A stretch of 64,000 nucleotides of DNA from Bacillota bacterium. GTDB taxonomy: Bacteria > Bacillota > Clostridia > Oscillospirales > Ethanoligenentaceae. Of this stretch, positions 15,760 to 23,967 are shown piece after piece (position 1 is the stretch's first letter; each line of letters begins with the position of its first letter). The notes under the pieces are model-generated. The model was not told the origin of the DNA. It did no database searches and saw only the letters and a list, made by a program, of their open reading frames with translations. Location of the stretch: assembly GCA_023391535.1 (NCBI GenBank), contig JAEWAU010000078.1, forward strand, positions 1 through 64,000, given 5' to 3'. A program made the translations under genes and the position numbers.

Positions 15760-17046
15760 TCAATACAAAGCAGGTTCGAGCGAAAGCGCCCCGGCAACGG
15801 CGGCGCCGAGCAAACTGCCGTCCTGAACGTCGTGGAGCGCGTACGGCAGCCCCAGCCGCTCCCCGAGCAGCACCTGCGCTTCCTGGCGGAGCTTTTCCCG
15901 GAACGTTCTGGAATGGTGGCACACCGAACCGTCGAGCGCAATTCCCAGCTTGCCGCCGCTTTTCGCGCCGCTGGATTTGAGCAGCGAAGCCGCAAGATCG
16001 ATGGAAACAAGCTTTGCCGTGCGTTCGGCAAGAGCCTCCAGTATCTGGCGCATGGCCGAACGGTCGGCCTCCGCCGCGCAGCACTGGTCCAAAGCGTTCG
16101 TGTCCTTTTGGTCGAGGAACACATCGATTTCCTTTGCGTGGAGAACTTTGAGGTTTGCAAGCCTCCAGGCGCATTCCGAGGAGAAAAGTCCCTCTCCCGC
16201 CGCGTGGCGCAGCGCCGTGAGTGTGAGCCCCCCCTGGTATTTGCCGGAAATCATTTTCTCAAACGTCTGAACGCCGGGGTTGCCTGTCGTTTTGTCGTAC
16301 GCAAGGTCGATTTCCCCGCGCGGGAACAGCGCGTACCCGCCCGATTCCGTGTTGATCGGCAGCGGCGAGGAAACGCCGCTCAATTTCCCGACGCCGGGGC
16401 TCTGAACATAACAGGTATTGGAACCGGTGCCCAGAATAAATCCGACGCAGGCCGCATACCCGCCCGCCATGCCGGCGAACATGGTGGCCACGGCGTCGTT
16501 GAGAACGAGCACCCGCTTGGAACCCAGCCCGTGAGCGGCCATGGCTTCCTGCAATCCCCGGCCGAGCCGCGCTCCCACAAGCCCGCGCACTTCCACGCCT
16601 TTGCTCATGAACACGGCCTCGCTGTCCCCGTCCTGCAGAGGCTGCGCGGGATAGGAAAAGCAAAACGCAACGGTGCCGCTTTTCCCCGCGATGGGCGCGA
16701 GTGAATCGGCCAGCGCATCGAAAAACTCCGAACGGTCCACCGCCCCGCGGGAGCCGGGCATGGCGCGCACTGAAAAGTCCTCCACAACCGCCTGACCGTT
16801 TTCAAAGCGCACCGATGCGGAACGCAAGTTCGTGCCTCCCGCATCCAATACCAGCAGCGGCGCGGTGTTCTTTGGCAACGTCTTTGAAACCGGCAGATAG
16901 GTGGGAATCATTCGCAAGCTGCCTTCCCCCTGCAGCCCGCGCTCCATTTCATCCATGAACCGCCGGCATTCCGCCTGGGCGTCCATCTCCCTTAAATCGA
17001 CTCCGTTCCGCAGCAAAAATGCCGCTACGGCCTCATTGTTTACCAT
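15760..17046 (-). CDS. Hexokinase, eukaryotic-type fold family
   Basis: A 428-aa protein of the hexokinase (not ROK) family. Visible motifs are the phosphate-1 loop LVLDAGGTNLR near residue 65, CFSYPAQP near 127 in the sugar-binding position, VLNDAVATMFAG with the catalytic Asp near 182, FILGTGSNTCYV (phosphate-2/adenosine) near 203 and a C-terminal GIALDGSVCHHSRTFRE (adenosine loop) near 370. Such hexokinases occur sporadically in Clostridia and Bacteroidetes. It should phosphorylate glucose or a related hexose. It has its own promoter (17083-17111) and terminator, and it follows the sugar ABC/two-component genes. Confidence 0.87.
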   Translation of the reverse strand: MVNNEAVAAFLLRNGVDLREMDAQAECRRFMDEMERGLQGEGSLRMIPTYLPVSKTLPKNTAPLLVLDAGGTNLRSASVRFENGQAVVEDFSVRAMPGSRGAVDRSEFFDALADSLAPIAGKSGTVAFCFSYPAQPLQDGDSEAVFMSKGVEVRGLVGARLGRGLQEAMAAHGLGSKRVLVLNDAVATMFAGMAGGYAACVGFILGTGSNTCYVQSPGVGKLSGVSSPLPINTESGGYALFPRGEIDLAYDKTTGNPGVQTFEKMISGKYQGGLTLTALRHAAGEGLFSSECAWRLANLKVLHAKEIDVFLDQKDTNALDQCCAAEADRSAMRQILEALAERTAKLVSIDLAASLLKSSGAKSGGKLGIALDGSVCHHSRTFREKLRQEAQVLLGERLGLPYALHDVQDGSLLGAAVAGALSLEPALY

Positions 17047-17082
17047 AAAAAACGTTACCTTTCTTTTTTTCGAGTTTTTTCT

Positions 17083-17111
17083 ATTTTACTCCCATTTTCT
17101 TAGTTGCACAA
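17083..17111 (-). promoter_or_regulatory. Candidate promoter of the hexokinase gene
   Basis: Minus-strand TTGTGC (17106-17111), 17-nt spacer, TAAAAT (17083-17088), about 36 nt before the ATG. A 12-nt palindrome ACCGCATGCGGT lies upstream near 17188. Confidence 0.5.
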
Positions 17112-17323
17112 GCGTTTTTTCACTTGGCCGGTCTCCGCGCCGCGGCCTTTTCCACCAGCTGTTTCGTAAAACATACCAAGCTATAAACCGCATGCGGTAT
17201 TCGGGAAATTTGCACCTGTAAACCGAGAAAAACGCAAACCGGCAAGAAATCCGGGGCAAGATGAACCCCGATTTTCGCGCGGTCTGCGTATCTGCTTCTA
17301 TTTTTTCGCTGCGGATATTTATA

Positions 17324-18094
17324 TCAGGCAATCCGATTGCGGTATTCCGCCGCGGTGATGCCTTCTTCTTTTTTAAATGTTTTTGAAAAATGGGCGATAT
17401 TGGCGAATCCGACCATTTCGCTGACTTCCGAAATGCTCAGCGACGGGTTTTTAAGCAGATCTTTCGCCGCCTTGATTCGCACGCCGTTGACGACATCGGA
17501 AAAATTTTCGCCGCAGTAGCGGTTGAGAAGCTTGCTCAGATGCCATTGGCTGACGTAGACTTTCTCCGCAATCTCCATTAAGGTAAGTTTTTCGGTAAAA
17601 TGCTCTTCGATGTATTTGAGCGTGTTGCGCACAATGAAATTGGAACAGTCCCCGGAAAGCGCCGGCTCCCCCGCGGGCGCAGCGGCTCCGGGCGCCCCCG
17701 CCTCGGGCAAACGCCCGGAGCGCTTCAGATTTGCCGTCATCGCCGAAATTGCCTCGCGCAGTTCGTCCATTTTGGAGGGCTTGAGCAGAAAACGGGTAAC
17801 CCCCAGCTTGATGGCCTGCTGGGCGTATTCAAAGTTGCGGATTCCGGTGAGCACCGTGATCTGCATTTCCGGGAATTCGGATTTAAGGCCTGCCAGCATA
17901 TTAAGCCCATCCACGTTAGGCATCCGGACATCGGTAAACAGAATGTCGGGCTGATAACGGCGGATCGCATATGCGCCGGAAACGCCGTCGGAGGCCTCCG
18001 CAACGACATAGCAGTCGAAATCCTGCCAGGGCACGGCTTTTTTCAGCCCCTCCAGAATGAACTGCTCGTCGTCTACGATCATTACCTTATACAT
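17324..18094 (-). CDS. AraC-family response regulator (YesN type)
   Basis: A 256-aa two-component regulator. The receiver domain (1-120) has the acidic pair D8/D9, phospho-acceptor D55 in LFTDVRMP and the conserved Lys in FLLKPSK near 105. A linker follows, then a C-terminal AraC DNA-binding domain with two helix-turn-helix units (LMEIAEKVYVSQWHLSKLL and SISEVSEMVGFANIAHFSKTFKKEEG). The ATG at 18094 lies 7 nt after GGAGG. It is placed after the two permease genes, whereas the partner kinase is before the binding protein. It probably activates the transporter, and perhaps the phosphorylase genes, in response to an extracellular sugar. Confidence 0.9.
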   Translation of the reverse strand: MYKVMIVDDEQFILEGLKKAVPWQDFDCYVVAEASDGVSGAYAIRRYQPDILFTDVRMPNVDGLNMLAGLKSEFPEMQITVLTGIRNFEYAQQAIKLGVTRFLLKPSKMDELREAISAMTANLKRSGRLPEAGAPGAAAPAGEPALSGDCSNFIVRNTLKYIEEHFTEKLTLMEIAEKVYVSQWHLSKLLNRYCGENFSDVVNGVRIKAAKDLLKNPSLSISEVSEMVGFANIAHFSKTFKKEEGITAAEYRNRIA

Positions 18095-18159
18095 CATGAA
18101 ACCTCCAACAGCCGGCGGTTGATCTGGAAAAAAGTGCGCGGTACGCGCATCTCCGGTCA

Positions 18160-19026
18160 TCAGCCTTTTACGGCGCCTGCGGTAAGCCCTTTGATGATAT
18201 TGTTCTGCAAAAAGACGTAAACAATCAGCACCGGGATGACCACGAGCGTGACGGCAGCCGCCATCAGGCCGTAATCGGTGCCGTAAATCGAACTGATCTC
18301 ATTCAAGAGGCGGGTAATGGTGAAAGTTTCCTTATAGCGGAGGAAGAAAAGCTGCGTAAAAAGGTCGTTATACGACCACAGGAACGCAAAGATCGCAACC
18401 GTGGCAAATGCCGGACGCAGCAGCGGGACGACAATTCGGAAAAACACGCCGTAGACGCTGGCTCCCTCCAGATAAGCGGATTCCTCCACGTCGATCGGAA
18501 GGCTCTGGATATTGCCGATGAGGATGACGATTGCGAAGGACAGGTTGCCCGCGATCTGCGGCAGGATAACCCCCAGCGCATGGTTGACCAGATGCATTTT
18601 GAAAATGATGCCGTAAACCGGGATGATCGTGGAAAACGCCGGAAACATCAGGCTCGCGTAAACCAGCGAAAGCAGAACGCCGCGCCCGCGGAACAGATAG
18701 CGGCCGAGCCCGTAAGCGGCAAGCCCGCCGAAAATCAAAACCGCCAGCATCACGGTGCCTGAAATAACAAAGCTGTTCACATATGCCCATCCGACATTCA
18801 TTTTGCCGAAAGCCGTTTGATAATTTGCCAAGGTGGGGTCGGTTGGAATATTGAAGGAGTTATTAAGAATTTCCGTTTTGGGCCGGAACGAGTTGACGAT
18901 TACCCAGAAAAACGGATACACGGTTGTTACGGCCCACAGGGTGAGAACGATGTAAGTAATGACCTTGCCGACGCCTATGGGACGATGCTGACGCGGCTGA
19001 ATCAGGCCCATTTCATATGTACTCAT
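18160..19026 (-). CDS. Carbohydrate ABC transporter permease (MalG-like)
   Basis: A 288-aa inner-membrane permease of the CUT1 sugar family. There are about six hydrophobic segments, the first at residues 20-42 (ITYIVLTLWAVTTVYPFFWV), and the EAA loop reads EESAYLEGASVYGVFFRIVVPLLRP near 178, the contact site for the ATPase. ATG at 19026 has AAAGGAG 9 nt upstream. It pairs with the MalF-like permease just upstream and the lipoprotein at 20292. No ATPase gene lies in the cluster, so a shared MsmX-type ATPase encoded elsewhere is expected. Confidence 0.9.
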   Translation of the reverse strand: MSTYEMGLIQPRQHRPIGVGKVITYIVLTLWAVTTVYPFFWVIVNSFRPKTEILNNSFNIPTDPTLANYQTAFGKMNVGWAYVNSFVISGTVMLAVLIFGGLAAYGLGRYLFRGRGVLLSLVYASLMFPAFSTIIPVYGIIFKMHLVNHALGVILPQIAGNLSFAIVILIGNIQSLPIDVEESAYLEGASVYGVFFRIVVPLLRPAFATVAIFAFLWSYNDLFTQLFFLRYKETFTITRLLNEISSIYGTDYGLMAAAVTLVVIPVLIVYVFLQNNIIKGLTAGAVKG

Positions 19027-19119
19027 GGCGCTGTACTCCTTTACTCCGGGTGCCCGCATCAAAAAGCGGAATTTCCGAAGCGCTTGATCTTACGGGCAAA
19101 ACGGCTGAAAAATCGCCGG

Positions 19120-20010
19120 TCAATACTCCCTGGTTTTGAAAACGCCGTTCACCAACTGAGAAAGCACGACACCCAAAGCCACAATGAGCACGGAAATGGC
19201 CGAGCCATAACCGACCGACTGGATTTCGAAAGTCTGCTGATACATGTAGGTGCCAAGGAGATAAGTGGAGTTGAACGGGATGCCGCTCGGGAACATCGTC
19301 CACGGCAGATCGAACACCTTGAGCGCGCCGGTTACGGAAAGGATCAGGCAGGTGACCAGCACGTTGTACAGCATCGGCAGCGTAATATAGCGGATCTTTT
19401 TTAAGCCGGTAGCTCCGTCCATGGCCGCCGATTCGAACACGTCCTCCGGAATTCCGCCGATTCCGGCCAGAATGATGACGAAATAGAAGCCCACATACTG
19501 CCACAGCACCGGGATGCAGAGGGTGAGAAACGCCAGGCTCGAGCTTTTGAAATCCACCGCGTGCATTCCAAGCGCAACGAGCAGCTGGTTTATCATGCCG
19601 CCCGGGTACCCGTCGGTGTAAAGGAGCATAAGGTCGAACAAAAGGCCGAGCGCCGTGGCCGAAATGACGATCGGGAAGAAATAAACGGTGCGGAAGATCT
19701 GCGCCCCCTTGCGGATGGAATCCACCAGCAGCGCGAGCACCAGGGCGATGCCCACCTGAAAAACAACCGTCAGCGCCATAATTATGAGCGTGTTGATCAG
19801 CGACGTGCGTATCAGCGGGTCGGAGACCATCGTCTTATAGTTGGCAAGGCCGACAAAGGCTCCCGCCTTCCCGCCCAGCGCAGTGATGCGGCACAGGCTA
19901 TTATAGATGTTCACCAGAAAGGGATAGAACAGAAAAACCGTCATAAACGCAAACGCAGGGATCAAAAAGATAAACAGCGGGGATTTTCGTTTGAACAACA
20001 TCGAATTCAC
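19120..20010 (-). CDS. Carbohydrate ABC transporter permease (MalF/UgpA-like)
   Basis: A 296-aa CUT1 permease, with a first membrane segment at about residues 12-32 (LFIFLIPAFAFMTVFLFYPF) and five more after. The EAA loop is FESAAMDGATGLKKIRYITLPML near residue 212. The GTG at 20010 is preferred (GGAG 9 nt upstream); the ATG at 20001 is the alternative. It forms the heterodimeric membrane pore with the MalG-like partner. The gap to the binding-protein gene upstream holds an intercistronic hairpin and dispersed repeat copy A. Confidence 0.9.
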   Translation of the reverse strand: MNSMLFKRKSPLFIFLIPAFAFMTVFLFYPFLVNIYNSLCRITALGGKAGAFVGLANYKTMVSDPLIRTSLINTLIIMALTVVFQVGIALVLALLVDSIRKGAQIFRTVYFFPIVISATALGLLFDLMLLYTDGYPGGMINQLLVALGMHAVDFKSSSLAFLTLCIPVLWQYVGFYFVIILAGIGGIPEDVFESAAMDGATGLKKIRYITLPMLYNVLVTCLILSVTGALKVFDLPWTMFPSGIPFNSTYLLGTYMYQQTFEIQSVGYGSAISVLIVALGVVLSQLVNGVFKTREY

Positions 20011-20097
20011 AGTGCACCACTCCCAAAGCAATTCCGGACGGGCACGATCTTACACAGGGCGGAGAACCGCCGCATGCTCAGCGCATCCATGCGGAGA

Positions 20098-20204
20098 CTC
20101 ATACGAATCTCCAATAAAATAAAGGAGGTAAATCCGCGTCAAACCCCGTAGGGAAAAGCTTTTGCCGCGGATTTTATCCGCTTTTTCATCGGATATTCGT
20201 ACCG
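20098..20204 (-). repeat. Dispersed ~107-nt intergenic repeat, copy A
   Basis: One end reads CTCATACGAATCTCC and the other GGATATTCGTACCG, which are imperfect inverted repeats of each other. The body holds AAATCCGCGTCAAACCCCG, GGAAAAGCTTTTGCCGCGG and ATCCGCTTTTTCATC. It aligns over its full length with the reverse complement of 42060-42166 and with 46610-46718. It lies between the binding-protein and permease genes. Confidence 0.75.
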
Positions 20205-20212
20205 TAAGAAAG

Positions 20213-20245
20213 AACAGGGGAGCAAAACTTCGCTCCCCTGTTTTC
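20213..20245 (-). terminator. Intercistronic hairpin after the sugar-binding protein gene
   Basis: AACAGGGGAGC and GCTCCCCTGTT form an 11-bp stem with a short loop, 47 nt past the binding-protein stop. On minus it is followed by CTTTCTT. Such partial terminators or RNA stabilisers are common after binding-protein genes and raise their expression over the permeases. Confidence 0.65.
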
Positions 20246-20291
20246 CTTGCGCATGAACATCGGGTCGCGACGATCGGATATTCCGGATCGG

Positions 20292-21614
20292 TCAGTTCGA
20301 GGTGTTCAGCGCAATCGCCGTCTTAAGGGCATCCGCGGCGGTCATCTTGCCGGCCGCGACGCTGGCCATGTTGTTCACAAGGCTGGTGTAGCAGGCCTGG
20401 CTCAGCCGGGAATCGGTAGCGGCGTCCACAGACTTGGCGTCGGATGCCATCTGAATACCGGCCTTCGCCAGAGCGGAAAGGCTGGAATCCGGAGTCACTT
20501 CCGAGGCCGGGCTGCCGCCGGCTGCATCGACAAACGCCTTAATGGAATCGTTGGAAGTCATGAGCATGATAAACTTCACGGCGGCGTCTCTCTTGGCAGG
20601 GTCATCCCAGGCTTTCTTGGAGATATAGAAGCCCGAAGAGAAGCCGGAGATGATGTCGGAGGGGTCCTTCGAAGAACCGGGAGCCGCCGGGAACGGGACG
20701 ACGGTGGTGTTTGCCGCATCCGTCACGGAACCGGCAAACCAGGAACCGTCAACGCGCATAGCGGCTTTCTTATTGATGAAAAGCTGCTGGATTTCCGCGT
20801 CTTTGGAGGAGGCGTAGTTCGACGGGAACGCGCCCATGTCGGCGAACGTCTTAAAGAGGCCCAGGCCCGTCGTCCAGCTCGCGGGCACTTTGCTCATATC
20901 GGTGCCCGGGTTGACGCTGTGATCCTTCACGCCGCCCTCGGCAAGGATGAAGTGCTCGATAAAATAGTGCGGCACATCCGCCAGCGATGCTGCGAACGGG
21001 ATAACGCCCTTGGAATGGAAGGTCGTAACCGCTTTCGTCAGGTTGTCCCATGTAGTGGGAAGCTGCAGCTGATACTTGTCAAACATGTCCTTGTTGCAGA
21101 AAATGCCTTCCCAGTAGCCGCGCACCGGCACGGCGTAAGCCTTGCCGTCGCTGGCCTTTATCTGATCCATAACGCTGCTTTTGATGTTCTTCGCGTAATC
21201 CGGATACGCCGCCTGGATGGTGGCGAGATCCACAACCTGGCCGGAAGACACGATGGTAGAGGCGTCGGAGCCGGTGAAGAAGAAGGTCACGTCCGCTTCG
21301 CTGCCGCTGTTGAAGTCGTTGACAACCTGAGCTTTCCAGGTCTGGTCGGACGTTGCGGATGCGTCTTTTACCGTAACATTGTTTTCGCTTTCAAACTTCA
21401 CGATATTCTGGTTGTAGACGGCCGCACTGGGGTCGGTTCCTCCGAACATGCTCACCGTGCGAAGCGTTACGCGCCCCGCGCTGGAACTGCTGGATGGCTG
21501 AGAAGCCGTACCGGCCGTATTGCTGGAACTGGACGAGGGCGTATTCTTTGCGCAACCGCCCAGCATCCCCACGCCGACTACGACGGACAGGAGTGCTGCT
21601 ATTGCTCTTTTCAT
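20292..21614 (-). CDS. Carbohydrate ABC transporter substrate-binding lipoprotein
   Basis: A 440-aa extracellular solute-binding protein of family 1 (sugar/UgpB/MsmE type). A signal peptide ends in lipobox MLGGC with lipidated C21, followed by a Ser/Thr-rich linker (PSSSSSNTAG and SSSSSAG). The mature part has the usual cluster-B pattern (VTFFFTGSDAS, AVPVRGYWEGIFCNKDMFDKY, PTTWDNLTKAV). GAGGAGG lies upstream of the ATG at 21614. The ligand is not readable from sequence; the neighbours suggest a beta-linked disaccharide such as chitobiose. A palindrome sits at the predicted transcription start. Confidence 0.9.
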   Translation of the reverse strand: MKRAIAALLSVVVGVGMLGGCAKNTPSSSSSNTAGTASQPSSSSSAGRVTLRTVSMFGGTDPSAAVYNQNIVKFESENNVTVKDASATSDQTWKAQVVNDFNSGSEADVTFFFTGSDASTIVSSGQVVDLATIQAAYPDYAKNIKSSVMDQIKASDGKAYAVPVRGYWEGIFCNKDMFDKYQLQLPTTWDNLTKAVTTFHSKGVIPFAASLADVPHYFIEHFILAEGGVKDHSVNPGTDMSKVPASWTTGLGLFKTFADMGAFPSNYASSKDAEIQQLFINKKAAMRVDGSWFAGSVTDAANTTVVPFPAAPGSSKDPSDIISGFSSGFYISKKAWDDPAKRDAAVKFIMLMTSNDSIKAFVDAAGGSPASEVTPDSSLSALAKAGIQMASDAKSVDAATDSRLSQACYTSLVNNMASVAAGKMTAADALKTAIALNTSN

Positions 21615-21634
21615 GAGTGTGCCTCCTCTCGAAT

Positions 21635-21659
21635 TTGTATTATGGGATTCATAATACAA
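21635..21659 (-). promoter_or_regulatory. Perfect inverted repeat at the transcription start of the ABC operon
   Basis: TTGTATTATG (21635-21644) and CATAATACAA (21650-21659) are exact inverted repeats with a 5-nt centre. They fall between a candidate promoter (TTGTGG, 17 nt, TAAAAT at 21665-21670, minus) and the RBS. This is a good operator shape, or a 5' RNA stem. Confidence 0.55.
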
Positions 21660-21775
21660 GAGATATTTTAGTGAGAAACGAAGGCGCCCACAAGATTTAG
21701 AATTGGCGTTGGTTGTTCAGAATTGTTCGTTTGCTAAAGAATCGGCGAAAATTTATTGTCAATACGCTTTAAAGA

Positions 21776-23590
21776 TCATTCGGAGATGAGATTTATTCGT
21801 ATATCCTGAACAAATATTTCGGTCTGCGTGGTTCCATCCGGCTGTTTTTTCAGGCGCAGACCAGCGGCCGAGCCGTAGATGAGGCGGAGCCGCTCGCTTA
21901 TGTTCGCCATGCCGAGACGTCCGCCGGAGCCGGAGCTGTCCTCCAGCATCCGGTTGACGCGGGCCACCTCGGCCTCGTTGATCTCGTGCCCGCTGTTGCG
22001 GATGGAAACCCGAAGCCCGTATTCCCCCTCCCGCGCCACCGTGAACCACAGCACCGCGTGCTCCACCGGCTCCAGGCCGTGGACGATGGCGTTTTCGAGA
22101 AGCGGCTGGAAAATGAGCCGCGGAACCATCCAATCCAGGATGTCGGTGTCGATCTCCTTGCGGATCTCGAGCCGGCTGCCGAAGCGCATGGACATGATGT
22201 ACAGATACGCATCCGCGTGCTGCATCTCTTCGCGCAGCGGGATAAGCATCTTTTTATTCCGGTCCATTCCCGCTTCCAGAATGGTGGAAAGCGATTCAAT
22301 CATTTTGGAGAGTTCCTCGTCGCCTTTCAGGCGGGAGCGCCAGTTCATCATTTCCAGAGTATTGTTGAGAAAATGCGGGTTGATCTGCGATTCCAGCGCC
22401 ATGATGCGCGAATTACGCGACGCCGTCTGTTCCTTGACGATCCGGTCGATCAGCCCGCGGATCTGCCGCGACATGGCGTTGAAGGAAGCGGCGATCTGCC
22501 CGATCTCGTCCCTGTGCACATGTTTGACCTGTGTTCCGAGCTGCCCGGCTTCCAGCGCACGGGTCGCCTTCACAAGCTCCGCCACGGGCCGCGTGATGCT
22601 TCGGTTGAAAAACCACAGCACCGCGGCGAGCAGCGGCAGCAGCGCCAGCATCAGAAGAATCAGAATGAGCGGCAGATTCCGGTAGCTTTTGAACATCATC
22701 GCCTTATCGATCGTGACCTTGTAGCCGAGGATAAAATCGTCGGTATCCGGTTTCAGCTTGCCGTAGAAATAGATGCTGTCCTTGTTTTCCGTGATGCTCG
22801 TGGAACCGGAAGAAACTTTGTCCAGATACGCGTCCGTAGGCAGATCTTCCTGGCCGGCCCAGCCGGATTGACCGTTGATCGTAAAGAGTACGTTACCGTC
22901 CCAGAGAGTGTTTCCGGTGAAATCCCGGAACACCGTCTGCGGATCGATCTGCAGCACCAAAACCGCATAGGGCTTGAAATTATCCTTATTGAGCAGGTCC
23001 CGGATGACAAAAACGCGGTTGTCCTGGACAATAAAATTCGTGGTGTTTCCGAGCGTTTTGGAAAGCCGGATGGCCGCCTGATGCACGTGCTCCGTGTAGT
23101 AATCGTAATTGGAAGGGCCGTTCCGGCTCACATAGAAAATATTGTTCGGTTCGTTGCAGAGGAACATGCACGCGTAGGTAAAATCATCGGCAAAATAGTA
23201 TTTTCCGGCAAGATACGACGTCACTCCGCGGTTGAAAACGACGTCGTCGCGGTCGGTCTGGTATTCTTTGTATGATTTCCAGATATCCGTATCGTAGGAA
23301 GCGTCCCGCGAAAGGGTGATGGTATTCTGCAGCTCCTGCACCGTGGCTTCGCCCGCATAATCCGCCGTATAACGGACCGACGCGCGGATGCGGCCGTTGA
23401 TGGAGCCCAAAATGCTGACGATGCTGTACCCGCCCACCACGAGCATCGGGGTAAGCCAGCACAGGATAACCAGCAGGGTGAGCTTGAATTTGAGGGAAGC
23501 CGTACGCGGCCGCAGACGCCGTGCCAAACGCGTTCTAAGGGAATCGCCGGCAGCGGAGCCGCCCGCCGTTTGGCGGTTGTTTGCCTCCAC
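21776..23590 (-). CDS. Sensor histidine kinase (YesM type, HisKA_7TM-less, HAMP + His_kinase)
   Basis: The likely GTG at 23590 (GGAGG 9 nt upstream) gives 604 aa. In order: a membrane segment near residues 35-55 (LTLLVILCWLTPMLVVGGYS), an extracellular sensor region of about 250 residues, a second membrane segment near 310-335 (LPLILILLMLALLPLLAAVLWFF), a HAMP linker (RPVAELVKATRALEAGQLG), the histidine box SQINPHFLNNTLEMMNW, and an ATPase domain with RLIFQPLLENAIVHGLE and GRLGMANISERL. Family members pair with AraC-type regulators such as the one at 17324. It probably senses sugar outside the cell. Transcription starts upstream at 23727-23754. Confidence 0.9.
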   Translation of the reverse strand: MEANNRQTAGGSAAGDSLRTRLARRLRPRTASLKFKLTLLVILCWLTPMLVVGGYSIVSILGSINGRIRASVRYTADYAGEATVQELQNTITLSRDASYDTDIWKSYKEYQTDRDDVVFNRGVTSYLAGKYYFADDFTYACMFLCNEPNNIFYVSRNGPSNYDYYTEHVHQAAIRLSKTLGNTTNFIVQDNRVFVIRDLLNKDNFKPYAVLVLQIDPQTVFRDFTGNTLWDGNVLFTINGQSGWAGQEDLPTDAYLDKVSSGSTSITENKDSIYFYGKLKPDTDDFILGYKVTIDKAMMFKSYRNLPLILILLMLALLPLLAAVLWFFNRSITRPVAELVKATRALEAGQLGTQVKHVHRDEIGQIAASFNAMSRQIRGLIDRIVKEQTASRNSRIMALESQINPHFLNNTLEMMNWRSRLKGDEELSKMIESLSTILEAGMDRNKKMLIPLREEMQHADAYLYIMSMRFGSRLEIRKEIDTDILDWMVPRLIFQPLLENAIVHGLEPVEHAVLWFTVAREGEYGLRVSIRNSGHEINEAEVARVNRMLEDSSGSGGRLGMANISERLRLIYGSAAGLRLKKQPDGTTQTEIFVQDIRINLISE

Positions 23591-23726
23591 CAATACCTTC
23601 CTCCCGTCCCTTCGGCCGCTGCAAAGCGCGCTTCCGTACCTTCGCGGCCGTCTTTTTTCCACTATCCGCACTTTTCGGGCGGCCGGCATCCCATGCAAAC
23701 ACCGCGCGCCCGGTGTAACTATACTT

Positions 23727-23754
23727 ATTTTATCGTTTGGCAGGAGCAAGTCAA
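23727..23754 (-). promoter_or_regulatory. Candidate promoter of the sensor kinase gene
   Basis: Minus-strand TTGACT (23749-23754), 16-nt spacer, TAAAAT (23727-23732), about 130 nt before the GTG start. Confidence 0.55.
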
Positions 23755-23828
23755 CCCCGTACCCAAAATATCGGACGGGCCCGCGCGAAATCTGGGCAAG
23801 TTTGAGCAATCATTCACAACAGCAGGCA

Positions 23829-23857
23829 TTGAAAAGAACCGGTTTATTTTTTATGAT
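23829..23857 (+). promoter_or_regulatory. Candidate promoter of the phosphorylase-mutase unit
   Basis: Plus-strand TTGAAA (23829-23834), 17-nt spacer, TATGAT (23852-23857), about 110 nt before the ATG at 23968. It is divergent from the kinase promoter, so the 75-nt stretch between them can hold shared control sites. Confidence 0.55.
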
Positions 23858-23967
23858 AGGGATGCGGAAGGCAGCGGAAAAAAACGGCCTCTCCGGCCGG
23901 AAAAAGACCGCGCGAAAGCAATTTTGCGCCGTTTTTTCGCTCCGTTCCCGGGAAAGGATGAAAATCT

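Noticed and set aside
20247..21671. Plus-strand 474-aa frame over the sugar-binding protein gene
   Set aside because: It is antisense to a clear lipoprotein gene with signal peptide and RBS; no domain seen.
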